This document shows, piece after piece, positions 7,921 to 15,177 of a stretch of 31,226 nucleotides of DNA. Position 1 is the stretch's first letter; every line of letters starts with the position of its first letter. The stretch is from the IMG/VR virus record IMGVR_UViG_3300022916_000060, positions 1-31,226 of that record. One strand, given 5' to 3'. Position numbers and translations under genes: made by a program. The stretch is from a virus. Below the pieces are notes generated by a model that saw only the letters and a list, made by a program, of their open reading frames with translations, was not told the DNA's origin and ran no database searches.

Positions 7921-7936
7921 TGGCACACCTACTGCA
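7921..7936 (+). promoter_or_regulatory. Sigma54-type (-24/-12) promoter 1
   Basis: TGGCACACCTACTGCA has GG at 7922-7923 and GC at 7934-7935 separated by exactly 10 bases, matching the sigma54 consensus TGGCAC-N5-TTGC except for one base. It is preceded by TTTTC, as at the second copy. The start of transcription would fall near 7947, giving a short A-rich leader to the ATG at 7978. The same block recurs at 10839 and 22574. The assignment rests on consensus match and recurrence; no activator gene is visible. Confidence 0.65.
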
Positions 7937-7977
7937 TTGTATTGGGTATGAAACAAAAACCCCAAAAAAAGGCGAAC

Positions 7978-8103
7978 ATGAGAAACTTAATCGGAAAAGT
8001 AAAATTCGTTTTGACAGCCCTCAGATATGAAGATGGGAAATTCTGGAATCCGGTTGACGGCTCCATGTATTACGCTGAACTGAACCTGCACAATAGGAGT
8101 TGA
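7978..8103 (+). CDS. Small unknown protein, first gene of promoter-1 operon
   Basis: A 41-residue reading frame (MRNLIGKVKFVLTALRYEDG and on, ending LNLHNRS) preceded by AAAGGCG. An in-frame ATG at 7948 would add ten residues but would sit at or next to the predicted transcription start without an SD. The protein is short, charged and soluble. No family is recognised. The next gene starts two bases after its stop, so the two are probably co-translated. Confidence 0.5.
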   Translation: MRNLIGKVKFVLTALRYEDGKFWNPVDGSMYYAELNLHNRS

Positions 8104-8104
8104 T

Positions 8105-8287
8105 ATGAAATATTACTCGATTCAGTGTTTTCATCATGCTTTCAGTGGCAATATAAAAGCCGAGACAGAAGAGGAAGCGATGAAATTCCATAAAGACCAT
8201 GCAGAGAAAAACGGAACTGCGCGAACGAGAATGATTGAGATCACCAAAAATTTTTATGAAATCAACGAAAAATTCAAACTGAATTAG
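8105..8287 (+). CDS. Small hypothetical protein
   Basis: A 60-residue soluble protein (MKYYSIQCFHHAFSGNIKAE...). It has an AGGAG SD at 8095-8099, overlapping the end of the gene before it. An N-terminal beta strand, then AETEEEAMKFHKDHAEK, a helix pattern common in small phage proteins of unknown role. It is part of the gene run behind promoter 1. No catalytic residues stand out. Confidence 0.6.
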   Translation: MKYYSIQCFHHAFSGNIKAETEEEAMKFHKDHAEKNGTARTRMIEITKNFYEINEKFKLN

Positions 8288-8297
8288 GAGAACTGAG

Positions 8298-8744
8298 ATG
8301 AAAACACTCGAAAGAACGAACAGCTCCGGAACTGGTCACTCCTGCATGCCTCCTGCCGATAAAGCGAGGCTGATCAGAATGAACAACGAACCGATCACGA
8401 GAAGGATGCTTGAAGATTTTTTTAAGATGAACCCTGAACTGAAACCATGTAGAGTTGAATTGTCAAATATGGAAACGAAGCAGAGATGGGGAACCGCATG
8501 GCCACATGAGAACAGGTTCACCTTATATCGTCATTCAGTCTCAGTTTTCCTGCACGAATATGCTCACTTAGAAGTCATGAACAGAGGACTTTTCAGAAGA
8601 GGCGATCATCACGGTTATCATTTCGCTGGAGTGTTGTCAGAACTGCTGGATTATTGGGACACAACGCCATTCAGAGAAGTACAGCCTGAAGAAGCGAAAC
8701 TTGAAGCGTATGAAGAAGCTAAGAAAAAATGGTGGAAAAAATAG
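8298..8744 (+). CDS. Putative zincin metallopeptidase-like protein (HExxH)
   Basis: A 148-residue protein with SD AGGAG. It contains FLHEYAHLEV (HExxH at residues 86-90) followed by GDHHGYHFAG, whose His 108 lies 18 residues after the motif and could be the third zinc ligand. This is the layout of small zincin or SprT-like metalloproteins. No signal peptide is seen, so it would act in the cytoplasm. The target is unknown; a role in cutting a host protein is only inference. The C-terminus is a charged helix ending KKWWKK. Confidence 0.6.
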   Translation: MKTLERTNSSGTGHSCMPPADKARLIRMNNEPITRRMLEDFFKMNPELKPCRVELSNMETKQRWGTAWPHENRFTLYRHSVSVFLHEYAHLEVMNRGLFRRGDHHGYHFAGVLSELLDYWDTTPFREVQPEEAKLEAYEEAKKKWWKK

Positions 8745-8753
8745 GAGATGAAA

Positions 8754-8975
8754 ATGATAACAGAACTGCTGAAGGAGTTAGGAAAATTGCACTTCAAAGA
8801 TTTTACCACGGTTGATCTGGTCAATGAATGGAAAGCGTTTTTTGAAGCCGGAAACGTGTCCGAGTATTACCTGCATACGTTGTCTGAGATTTTGATAGCA
8901 GGATTGAGAGCGCAGAAAGAAAAGAAGGAAGTTGATAGTGCCATTTTAAGTCATCTGACAAAAAAGGAGATATAG
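8754..8975 (+). CDS. Small hypothetical protein
   Basis: A 73-residue mainly helical protein. Of two in-frame ATGs, 8754 is chosen because the GGAG at 8744-8747 is 6 bases upstream, whereas 8748 abuts it. It has no cysteines, membrane segment or recognised motif. It is followed with no gap by the next gene, and lies in the promoter-1 operon. Confidence 0.55.
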   Translation: MITELLKELGKLHFKDFTTVDLVNEWKAFFEAGNVSEYYLHTLSEILIAGLRAQKEKKEVDSAILSHLTKKEI

Positions 8976-9170
8976 ATGAGCGAGAAAACATTGATTGGCG
9001 AAGAAGCCAAAAAGAAATACGTCGAACGGTGGGATGAGCATGTCAACACGCTGCAAGGTCTTGGCTGGCATTTGATTGGCGACGATTTTATGGAACTGAA
9101 GGAAAAACTGGAAGAGCTGAAAAAGCTGGTCAGAGTAGCAGCGAAAGACGTTGAACAGGTTACGATATGA
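8976..9170 (+). CDS. Small helical hypothetical protein
   Basis: A 64-residue protein with SD AAGGAG. It opens with EKTLIGEEAKKKYVERWDEH and contains a coiled-coil-like stretch (FMELKEKLEELKKLVRVAAK) at about residues 36-56, so it may form dimers. The stop overlaps the next start as ATGA. Function is unknown. Confidence 0.55.
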   Translation: MSEKTLIGEEAKKKYVERWDEHVNTLQGLGWHLIGDDFMELKEKLEELKKLVRVAAKDVEQVTI

Positions 9171-9439
9171 CAATCGAAGAACTGACAAAGGCGATCATCT
9201 CAGGCGAGAAAACGGTCAGGGATGTTGAGCTTGAAACCAGAAAGAGCCACGGCGGAGGCAATTACAGCGAAGTCGGGGTTTATATAACAGAAGATGGCCT
9301 GGAAGCCGGATGGAAAAGTAATCATGCTGGAGTGTTCTTCTTTAGAGGCGCGATTTACACGGAATCTGGCAGAACGCTTGAGAACGGAATAGTCGATGGC
9401 CATTTGGCCCTGACTGAACATCACAGAACCATGATTTAG
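9167..9439 (+). CDS. Hypothetical protein
   Basis: A 90-residue soluble protein coupled by a 4-bp ATGA overlap to the gene before it. The N-terminus (TIEELTKAIISGEKTVRDVE) is helical and the rest is beta-rich with a Gly-rich turn (SHGGGNYSEVGVYITEDGL). No domain is recognised. It belongs to the promoter-1 operon. Confidence 0.55.
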   Translation: MTIEELTKAIISGEKTVRDVELETRKSHGGGNYSEVGVYITEDGLEAGWKSNHAGVFFFRGAIYTESGRTLENGIVDGHLALTEHHRTMI

Positions 9440-9447
9440 GAGGAAGC

Positions 9448-9693
9448 ATGGAATTTGAACACGTTAGATTGAGCGAGTACGACCGGATGTTGATTGCCGG
9501 TATGCTTCACGCGAAAATCAGAGAGTATCGGGATCTGCTTGAGCATGGCAGCTCGATTTCACCGCTCAGAGTCAATGGTGTCCGGAAGGAATCAGTAAAG
9601 AGAGACATCGAACGGCTGGAGCATTTGTATAAACGGATGGTCAAAACCAGAGAGGAGAGAGATGTCAGCGACAGCAAAAGTGATCCTGCTTAA
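9448..9693 (+). CDS. Hypothetical helical protein
   Basis: An 81-residue protein with SD AGGAGG. It is basic and helical, with several Arg-Glu pairs (MLHAKIREYRDLLEHG and KRDIERLEHLYKRMVK). Its 3' end overlaps the next gene by 32 bp in another frame, with the next SD inside its coding region. Function is unknown. Confidence 0.55.
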   Translation: MEFEHVRLSEYDRMLIAGMLHAKIREYRDLLEHGSSISPLRVNGVRKESVKRDIERLEHLYKRMVKTREERDVSDSKSDPA

Positions 9694-9961
9694 AGGGGAT
9701 CCGAAGAATCCGGAATCCGCGGAGCATATTATCAAGTTCCCGGGTGGGTCGATTGCGGTCTGCAGAACTAGTGATAATGAGTATTGGGCGCATATCGAGG
9801 TAAACCATAAGGATGTTTTGGATGACGGATTCAGGGAGTCGAAAAGAGGAGAGATTGTTCATTCCAGGGTAGATCGCGATTATCCGCATGAAATGACGGA
9901 CATCGAGGATCTGCAAACTGTAAATCATTTAGCGGTCCGAATACGGACGATAGGAGGGTAA
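9662..9961 (+). CDS. Hypothetical protein
   Basis: A 99-residue soluble protein starting inside the preceding gene after GAGAGGAGAG, a good SD. The N-terminal half is beta-rich (AKVILLKGDPKNPESAEHIIKFPGG, then SIAVCRTSDNEYWAHIEVNH). It stops one base before the next ATG. No family is recognised. Confidence 0.55.
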   Translation: MSATAKVILLKGDPKNPESAEHIIKFPGGSIAVCRTSDNEYWAHIEVNHKDVLDDGFRESKRGEIVHSRVDRDYPHEMTDIEDLQTVNHLAVRIRTIGG

Positions 9962-9962
9962 A

Positions 9963-10313
9963 ATGACCGAACAAGCTGAGAAAATGTTTGTACCCAATAC
10001 AATACTCCAACAGATCCGTTTTGCAGATCAGTGGGCATTAGGAGCTTGGGGCGCACAGAATTTTGTCGGATCTGACGATGAAGGTTCGATTGTTGAGATG
10101 CTCACGGATACTGCTCTGCCGGTCGCCATGAATATTACGATTATAATTTTTGAGAAGTGGTTGAACAGGCACACTGAATGCAATAGTATGAGTATATCAT
10201 TTTTCTTAACCTGCAAATATAGGAGGCGCCATGAAATAGAGAAAACAATTCTCGGACCGGATGAGCTACGGTTTGTCCGGTTTAACTCCAACAATCAAAG
10301 AGGGAAAAGATGA
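9963..10313 (+). CDS. Hypothetical phage protein with ILQQIRFAD...WGAQNF motif
   Basis: A 116-residue protein with SD AGGAGG. The N-terminus has TILQQIRFADQWALGAWGAQ, a pattern seen at the start of several small phage proteins of unknown function. The C-terminal half (from about residue 50) looks atypical and basic, and a strong SD followed by ATG-AAA-TAG lies inside it near 10221, so the 3' part may be degraded or misread. The stop overlaps the start of the DUF488 gene. Confidence 0.5.
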   Translation: MTEQAEKMFVPNTILQQIRFADQWALGAWGAQNFVGSDDEGSIVEMLTDTALPVAMNITIIIFEKWLNRHTECNSMSISFFLTCKYRRRHEIEKTILGPDELRFVRFNSNNQRGKR

Positions 10314-10741
10314 TTTATACATTTGGGTACGCTGGTCAAAAGATCGAGAAGTTGAAGGAAGATGTTGAGAAACTGGACGCGATTATTGTCGATGTCCGGT
10401 TCAGTCCCTGGAGCAAGGACAAACAGTGGGGTCAATCTGGTCTGATCAAGGAATTTGGGAACAGATATAAAGCCGGAGGAAAGTATTTCGGGAATAAGAA
10501 CTATCAGGGGGATGAGATAATCCTGGCAGATCCGCTTGAGGGAGTAAAACGGATTCAGCAAATAGGAGATCGGAATATTATTCTGATGTGCGGATGCTGG
10601 AATTTTACGACCTGTCACAGAAGAAATGTTGCAGAGCTTTTGGAATCGAACGGATTCAAGACAATGGAGCTGAGTGTTTGGAGAAAGGCTGAGAAGGAGA
10701 AGCAGCACGAAATGAAGTATGGCAATCAAGGTTCCTTCTGA
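10310..10741 (+). CDS. DUF488 family protein
   Basis: A 143-residue protein with the DUF488 pattern: N-terminal YTFGYAGQKIEKL, DAIIVDVRFSPWSKD at about 27-41, and the Cys/His box LMCGCWNFTTCHRRNVAELL at about 96-115. DUF488 proteins are small, mostly bacterial and of unclear function; in phages they occur in early regions. The Cys-Cys-Cys-His cluster may bind metal. Last gene of the promoter-1 operon, followed by a small hairpin (CGGCA/TGCCG at 10753). Confidence 0.75.
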   Translation: MIYTFGYAGQKIEKLKEDVEKLDAIIVDVRFSPWSKDKQWGQSGLIKEFGNRYKAGGKYFGNKNYQGDEIILADPLEGVKRIQQIGDRNIILMCGCWNFTTCHRRNVAELLESNGFKTMELSVWRKAEKEKQHEMKYGNQGSF

Positions 10742-10838
10742 CACTTTTTGCTCGGCAAATTCTGCCGGAATCTAATTGAAGTTGATATGATCTGCCTGTC
10801 AGGTGTTTATAAAACTGCGCTTAGAGTCTATGCTTTTC

Positions 10839-10854
10839 TGGCACACCGTCTGCA
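10839..10854 (+). promoter_or_regulatory. Sigma54-type (-24/-12) promoter 2
   Basis: TGGCACACCGTCTGCA with GG at 10840-10841 and GC at 10852-10853, again 10 bases apart. It shares TTTTCTGGCACACC upstream and CTGCATTG downstream with promoter 1. The following GGTATGACACAAAAACCC matches the region after promoter 1. It lies in a 157-base gap between DUF488 and the next gene, where I see no other gene. Confidence 0.65.
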
Positions 10855-10898
10855 TTGAAAGTGGTATGACACAAAAACCCAAAAATCAAGGAGAAAGA

Positions 10899-11258
10899 AT
10901 GGTAGCCAAAACAAATCTGATCGTTGCCCTGGAGACACTGGAGCAGATTGGTGTGAACAAAAACACCCATCCGGACGTTGTTGAGAAGCTGGAACTGCAT
11001 ATCCAGAAGAGGATCGATCATCAGAAGCAGGTTGAAGCGAATTGGGAGAAGCGAGAAGTCACAGAGCATATCAAGCACATCTGCCGAAATCCAGTGACTT
11101 TTGTTCAGTATAAAGAACGGATGAAGAAAAAAGGTTTAGGCCGATCAGAGCAAGGTTTCACCGAGCTTTTTGAAGAAGCGTTGAGAGATGGCGTTATCGA
11201 AATGTTACCATCATTGCCGACGAAAGCCGTTTACTATCAAGCCAAAGAGAGGAGTTGA
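10899..11258 (+). CDS. Hypothetical helical protein, first gene of promoter-2 operon
   Basis: A 119-residue protein. ATG 10899 is chosen because AAGGAG lies 6 bases upstream; the in-frame ATG 10866 would fall near the transcription start of the sigma54-type promoter and has no SD. The sequence is helical and charged (VVEKLELHIQKRIDHQKQVE, then EHIKHICRNPVTFVQYKERM), with no recognised motif. Downstream genes follow closely. Confidence 0.6.
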   Translation: MVAKTNLIVALETLEQIGVNKNTHPDVVEKLELHIQKRIDHQKQVEANWEKREVTEHIKHICRNPVTFVQYKERMKKKGLGRSEQGFTELFEEALRDGVIEMLPSLPTKAVYYQAKERS

Positions 11259-11259
11259 G

Positions 11260-11376
11260 ATGAAAACCTGTTTGAACTGCGGAGAGATAATCGAAGATCC
11301 AGATGCCCACGAATGCCCTTCATGCGGATCTGAAGATTTGGAAGAAACCAGTTATTACGATGAGGAGGAGAGATGA
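11260..11376 (+). CDS. Mini zinc-ribbon protein (38 aa)
   Basis: A 38-residue protein, start ATG 11260 with SD AGAGGAG. It consists almost entirely of a zinc ribbon: CLNCGEIIEDPDAHECPSCG (two CxxC pairs, residues 4-7 and 19-22) followed by an acidic tail. A longer upstream reading in the same frame lacks an SD and overlaps the previous gene. Such mini-ribbons bind nucleic acid or partner proteins; the target is unknown. Confidence 0.6.
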   Translation: MKTCLNCGEIIEDPDAHECPSCGSEDLEETSYYDEEER

Positions 11377-11627
11377 AAAAGGACAGAATGTTTTTAGGTT
11401 CCAATGGCCGAAATATTGAAGGCGTTGATTTCTCAGTCAGGATCGCCCCGACAAACAGCCACGGTTTTGATAATTGGATGTTGTTTGTTGATGGAGTGCA
11501 GGTTTCCACTGGTATCAGTTACGATGAGATTCCTGGCCGGATAAAAGAGTATCTGGAAACGAGCGGGATCATGAAGAGCATCACACGACAATTGGGAGTG
11601 AAAAATGAGCAAACGATTGAGAGCTGA
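11373..11627 (+). CDS. Hypothetical protein
   Basis: An 84-residue protein with strong SD GAGGAGGAG and a 4-bp overlap with the zinc ribbon gene. The centre is beta-rich (GVDFSVRIAP and NWMLFVDGVQVSTGI), the C-terminus helical. It overlaps the RadC-type gene by 23 bp. No domain is recognised. Confidence 0.55.
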   Translation: MKKDRMFLGSNGRNIEGVDFSVRIAPTNSHGFDNWMLFVDGVQVSTGISYDEIPGRIKEYLETSGIMKSITRQLGVKNEQTIES

Positions 11628-12075
11628 GAACCGACGATTGAAGGAAGAAGTCAAAACGCTGAGAATGTTATTGGCTGATAAAGTCGAGGAGCCCACGTTG
11701 ACTTCCTCGATGGATATCGTCAAACGGTTCACTGAGAAGTGGCCAAACGTGAAGCAGGAGGAGTTCTGGGTGATCCTGTTGGACAATAAGCATAAGGTAA
11801 TGGATGAGCTTATGGTCACGAAAGGAACGCTGAATCAGAGTCTTGTGCATCCGAGAGAAGTGTTTTCAGAAGCGATCAAACAGAGAGCAGCAGCGATTGT
11901 TTTACTGCACTGCCATCCTTCTGGAGATCCGGCGCCATCTGGCCAGGACATCCAGATAACGAAAAGGTTGAGGCAGGTTGGTGATCTGGTCGGTATTCAG
12001 GTGCTGGATCATATAATCATCGGCGGGACTGATTATCATTCAATGGTGGATAGTGATACGATGCCGAATTTCTAA
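11605..12075 (+). CDS. RadC/JAB-domain protein
   Basis: A 156-residue protein. Residues 1-25 form a short basic coiled coil (RLRAENRRLKEEVKTLRMLL). The rest is the JAB/MPN domain of the RadC family: FWVILLDNKHKV, LLHCHPSGDPAPSGQDIQIT with the metal motif H102, H104, S112, D115, and VLDHIIIGG. The helix-hairpin-helix N-terminus of chromosomal RadC is absent, as in many mobile-element RadC proteins. The JAMM residues are intact, so it may be a metallo-isopeptidase or DNA-associated enzyme; its substrate is not known. Confidence 0.85.
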   Translation: MSKRLRAENRRLKEEVKTLRMLLADKVEEPTLTSSMDIVKRFTEKWPNVKQEEFWVILLDNKHKVMDELMVTKGTLNQSLVHPREVFSEAIKQRAAAIVLLHCHPSGDPAPSGQDIQITKRLRQVGDLVGIQVLDHIIIGGTDYHSMVDSDTMPNF

Positions 12076-12083
12076 GGAGAGTC

Positions 12084-12368
12084 ATGGAAAGGAAATATCT
12101 GAAGATGTACGCTGATCGGGTTTCGAAGATTGACGGTTTGGTTGCTGCTGGTCTTTTCAAATCCCGATCAGAGTTTATCCGTCATGTCGTAAACGAGGAA
12201 CTGGAGGATGGTCTTGGGAATATCCGAAGAGTGAGCGTTACGATGGAAGAAAAAGATATACGGAAACTGGATAAAATTGCTAAAAAACAGTTCGGAGGGA
12301 AGATTTCTGGAGCAATTGAGTTCGGAATCGGAAAATATCTGGCAAAAATAGCGACAAAAGGCGATTAA
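12084..12368 (+). CDS. Ribbon-helix-helix-type regulator
   Basis: A 94-residue basic protein with SD AAGGAG. The N-terminal half (YADRVSKIDGLVAAGLFKSR, then SEFIRHVVNEEL) and C-terminal half (RVSVTMEEKDIRKLDKIAKK, ending GAIEFGIGKYL) both have the strand-helix-helix pattern of RHH DNA-binding proteins, suggesting a tandem or elongated form. It precedes a non-coding region with palindromes at 12396 and 12405, which it could bind. Last gene of the promoter-2 operon. Confidence 0.6.
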   Translation: MERKYLKMYADRVSKIDGLVAAGLFKSRSEFIRHVVNEELEDGLGNIRRVSVTMEEKDIRKLDKIAKKQFGGKISGAIEFGIGKYLAKIATKGD

Positions 12369-12377
12369 TTGTTGTTA

Positions 12378-12421
12378 TTTGCACTTTTCTATATTAGTAT
12401 ATACTTGTCTATTATTGACAA
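12378..12421 (+). promoter_or_regulatory. Promoter and operator-like palindromes before the recombination operon
   Basis: TTTGCA (12378-12383) and TATACT (12400-12405), 16 bases apart, resemble a sigma70 promoter. The -10 overlaps a perfect palindrome AGTATATACT (12396-12405), and an inverted repeat TTGTC/GACAA (12405-12409, 12417-12421) follows. This fits repression by a dimeric regulator, possibly the adjacent ribbon-helix-helix protein. Confidence 0.5.
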
Positions 12422-12425
12422 AATA

Positions 12426-12457
12426 AAAGCCCGACAGCGGCGAAACCGTCGAGCTTT
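12426..12457 (+). terminator. Hairpin terminator or leader attenuator
   Basis: AAAGC (12426-12430) plus CGAC (12432-12435) pair with GTCG (12448-12451) plus GCTTT (12453-12457), with one C-A mismatch and a 12-base loop. It ends in TTTCC rather than a long T-run. It could end the promoter-2 operon, or act in the leader if transcription starts at the -10 box near 12400. Confidence 0.55.
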
Positions 12458-12487
12458 CCTATTGAACCACGACACCTAGAGGTTATC

Positions 12488-13366
12488 ATGACAGATGCGA
12501 AACCGCAAGATCCCGAGATCATCGATCTGAAAGGAAAGGATCTTACGAACTTCAAACCGGAGCTTGGTAAATGTTACGCCAATCTTCCGATCCAGCTTTA
12601 CCATTCCCTGACAGAGTTCAACGGCAGTACACAGATGAAAACTGCCAAACGATCGTTCGAGAATTACGAAATGTGCAAAGGAGTCGGCCTTGATACGACG
12701 ATAGCTCTTGAGCGCGGAAACGCATTCCATCTTGGGATGCAAGCCAGAGCAGAAGGCTGGATCGATCAATGGGATGCCTGGATCAAAACTTGCTCCACGA
12801 AAACGATTCTGACGAAAGATTGGTTTGCAGTTAGAGATGCCAATAGTTCGGAATGTTTTGTCCTGCCAGAGCATGAAAAAATCAACTCTTATATTATGTC
12901 AGAGAAGCTATACAACGATGCCAAGGAAGTCGGGCTATTCGATGACTTCCACTGTGAGATTAGTATGTTTTGGCGTGATATGAGCGGGATCCTCTGCAAG
13001 TGCCGGCCAGATTTGCTCAGTTTCAGGCACAGGTTCTTTCTTGATTGGAAGTCCACGAAAACAGAGAGTGATTTTATGTTCTCGAAAGATATGTTCGATT
13101 ATCTGTATCATTTTTCCCTGCATTTTTACCGGGAAGGGATAATGAGAACAACCGGGATATTCATGGATGATGTTTATATCGCGTCTGTCCGGAATACGCC
13201 ACCGTTTGAAACTGATTTCTTCAGAGTGTTTGACGAGACTCTGGATGAAGGTGAGAAAGTGATGTCACAATTGATTGCAACGATCAAAGCAGGTAAACCG
13301 AATCCGCAATGGAAGAACATTGGAATCCCATATTACGGTTTCACGAAGGAGGATGAAGATGAGTGA
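12488..13366 (+). CDS. RecE-like PD-(D/E)XK exonuclease
   Basis: A 292-residue protein, SD AGAGG. The pattern fits the phage RecE/DUF3799-type nuclease: ALERGNAFHLGMQ in the N-terminal third (conserved His region), GILCKCRPDLL at about residues 175-185 (catalytic Asp), and FFLDWKSTKT at about 192-201 (D-x-K motif). RecE-type enzymes resect dsDNA ends to feed an annealing protein; the ERF gene follows with an 8-bp overlap, forming an exonuclease-annealase pair. The closing residues are acidic. Confidence 0.8.
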   Translation: MTDAKPQDPEIIDLKGKDLTNFKPELGKCYANLPIQLYHSLTEFNGSTQMKTAKRSFENYEMCKGVGLDTTIALERGNAFHLGMQARAEGWIDQWDAWIKTCSTKTILTKDWFAVRDANSSECFVLPEHEKINSYIMSEKLYNDAKEVGLFDDFHCEISMFWRDMSGILCKCRPDLLSFRHRFFLDWKSTKTESDFMFSKDMFDYLYHFSLHFYREGIMRTTGIFMDDVYIASVRNTPPFETDFFRVFDETLDEGEKVMSQLIATIKAGKPNPQWKNIGIPYYGFTKEDEDE

Positions 13367-14192
13367 TAATTTCTTTGAGACTCAGTACATGAGCCAGTTG
13401 AAAGCCAAACTGCATTCCAAGATTACTCAGATCACGGCGGCGATTGGAAAGGTTGACCAGGACGGAAAAAACACGTTCAGCAATTACACTTACATCTCGA
13501 GTGATCAGTTGATGGCTGCATTGCGTGGAAAGTTGGCAGAATTCCATGTCAATGTTGCCCAGGAGATCATTGAGCATGAGACAAAGGAGTTCAGAGGCAA
13601 AGAGAATAAGATGACGTTTCGGACGCGAGTGAAGATCGCATTTGAAGTCGTCGATACCGAAACCGGATACTCTGAATTCTATGATTGGTACGGAGTTGAT
13701 CAGGATACTGGTGGAAAAGATTACCAGCAAGCAGTTACGTCCTGCGTGAAGTATTTCATGTTCAAACTGTTCAAGGTATCGAGCAAAGAGGAAACCGATC
13801 CGGATAGCAAGGACAAAGAGATACAGACCGAGAGCGACGATGAGAAAGCCGAACGTGAGCAGAAGGAAGCCGAGGTCGATTCCAAAAAGAAAGCCGAGAA
13901 GGAAGAGTTTGAAGTGATCAAAAATATGCTTCACTTCCTGAGCGAAGAGAACCTGCTGAATGAAGAGGAAAGAGAAGGGCTCAATGCCAAACGGTCGAAA
14001 AAGAATCTGACGGAATGGCATGACAAAATCACGGCCAGATTGAATCCTCTGTATGAAGAAGCGCATGTCATTTTTGAGGAGCTTCCGATTGAAATGAAGG
14101 AAGGCGGTGAGGAGCATAAAGGCAAATATTCGCTGATCAATTTCATTCAGAAGATGTCAGAAGAAGCCGATAAAGACGGCAAGGAGGAATGA
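13359..14192 (+). CDS. erf: ERF-family single-strand annealing protein
   Basis: A 277-residue protein; ATG 13359 is preceded by AAGGAGG. The ERF domain is clear: AIGKVDQDGKNTFSNYTYIS near residues 26-45, LMAALRGKLAEFHVNVAQE, and DTGGKDYQQAVTSCVKYFMF near 125-144. ERF proteins anneal complementary strands in phage recombination and circularisation. The C-terminal half is a charged Lys/Glu-rich coil (about residues 165-185) and a helical tail. It is paired with the RecE-like exonuclease upstream and SSB downstream. Confidence 0.88.
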   Translation: MSDNFFETQYMSQLKAKLHSKITQITAAIGKVDQDGKNTFSNYTYISSDQLMAALRGKLAEFHVNVAQEIIEHETKEFRGKENKMTFRTRVKIAFEVVDTETGYSEFYDWYGVDQDTGGKDYQQAVTSCVKYFMFKLFKVSSKEETDPDSKDKEIQTESDDEKAEREQKEAEVDSKKKAEKEEFEVIKNMLHFLSEENLLNEEEREGLNAKRSKKNLTEWHDKITARLNPLYEEAHVIFEELPIEMKEGGEEHKGKYSLINFIQKMSEEADKDGKEE

Positions 14193-14278
14193 TGGCAATC
14201 GATAGAGCAGCCATAGTTCATGGAAAATTACAGAAATCAGGTGATGCTGAAGGTCTTAATATAACAACAGGAGGAAAG

Positions 14279-15169
14279 ATGGATGAATTAATTAAGAAGG
14301 AGAGCGTTACACCAGCAGTTTTTTTCATGGACACAAATTCATTGCCATTGTTGGAGGATATGAAAACGAAGGCAAAGGATTTTACTCCGGACCTTTCAAC
14401 GGACAAAGGACGGAAAGAGATTGCGAGTAGAGCAGCGCAAGTTGCCAGTGCCAAAGTGTGGCTGGATGATCTTGGAAAGAATCTGGTTGCTGATAAGAAA
14501 GCCGAGATCGGTAAGGTAGATTCAGCGCGGAAAATGATCAGAGACTCCCTAGTATATCTGAAAGCTGAGATTCGCGATCCTTTGACCGTCTATGAGACTC
14601 AAATGAAGGAAATACAGGCCAAAGCCTTAGCACTTGCAGAATATCTGAAAGATTGGGATGAGGCTGTCGGTATGGATGATCTGTTTGAGCGTGAACGGAA
14701 AGTCAAAGAGCAGGAGGCCGAGATTCAGAAAGAACGTGATGAACAGGCCAAAAAGGAACGTGAAGTATTCCTGCAGAAACAGGCTGCTGATCAGGCAAAG
14801 AAGGAAGTCGAGGAGAAGGCTGAGAAGGAGAAACAGGAATTGAGAGATAAGGAAACCAATGCCAGGATCGCAGCCGACCGTGCCGAACGTGAAAAGGAAG
14901 AGGCAATCGCCAATGCTGAGAAAGAAAAGAAGGAAGCGGTTGAAGCCGAGAAACGCCGTGCAGCCGAAGAGAAAAGGTTGGCCGATGAGGTTGAGGTACA
15001 GAACCAAAAGGAAGCCGACCGGAAAGCTGCTGACAAAGAGCATCGCCGGACGATTGAGACTCAGGCCATAAGTGGATTGATACTTCATGGCATAGACTCA
15101 GCGACTGCCTCGAAAGTGGTTGCTGTGATTTCAAAAAAGATGGTCAGACATCTGACGATCAATTATTAG
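14279..15169 (+). CDS. Long coiled-coil phage protein, TolA-like composition
   Basis: A 296-residue protein; ATG 14279 has a strong SD (GGAGG). The in-frame ATG at 14189 couples to the ERF stop and would add 30 residues, so the start is not settled. Residues ~1-140 are a helical domain (SRAAQVASAKVWLDDLGKNL, IRDPLTVYETQMKE), and ~150-275 form a Glu/Lys/Ala coiled coil. Automatic annotation often calls such proteins TolA-like, but no membrane anchor is visible. It lies in the recombination cluster next to SSB, so a DNA-metabolism scaffold is inferred. Confidence 0.65.
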   Translation: MDELIKKESVTPAVFFMDTNSLPLLEDMKTKAKDFTPDLSTDKGRKEIASRAAQVASAKVWLDDLGKNLVADKKAEIGKVDSARKMIRDSLVYLKAEIRDPLTVYETQMKEIQAKALALAEYLKDWDEAVGMDDLFERERKVKEQEAEIQKERDEQAKKEREVFLQKQAADQAKKEVEEKAEKEKQELRDKETNARIAADRAEREKEEAIANAEKEKKEAVEAEKRRAAEEKRLADEVEVQNQKEADRKAADKEHRRTIETQAISGLILHGIDSATASKVVAVISKKMVRHLTINY

Positions 15170-15177
15170 GAGGTAAG

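Noticed and set aside
7948-8103. Upstream ATGs right after the three sigma54-type promoters (7948, 10866, 22601) as gene starts.
   Set aside because: They would lie at or within a few bases of the predicted transcription start and have no SD; the next ATGs have purine-rich sites, clear at 10899 and weaker at 7978 and 22640.
10221-10240. Strong SD followed by ATG-AAA-TAG inside the gene at 9963.
   Set aside because: A two-codon frame could be a coupling signal or a degraded start, but nothing else supports it.
13341-15134. Long reverse-strand frames opposite the ERF and coiled-coil genes.
   Set aside because: They mirror Glu/Lys-rich coding and lack SD sites; all well-supported genes are on the + strand.
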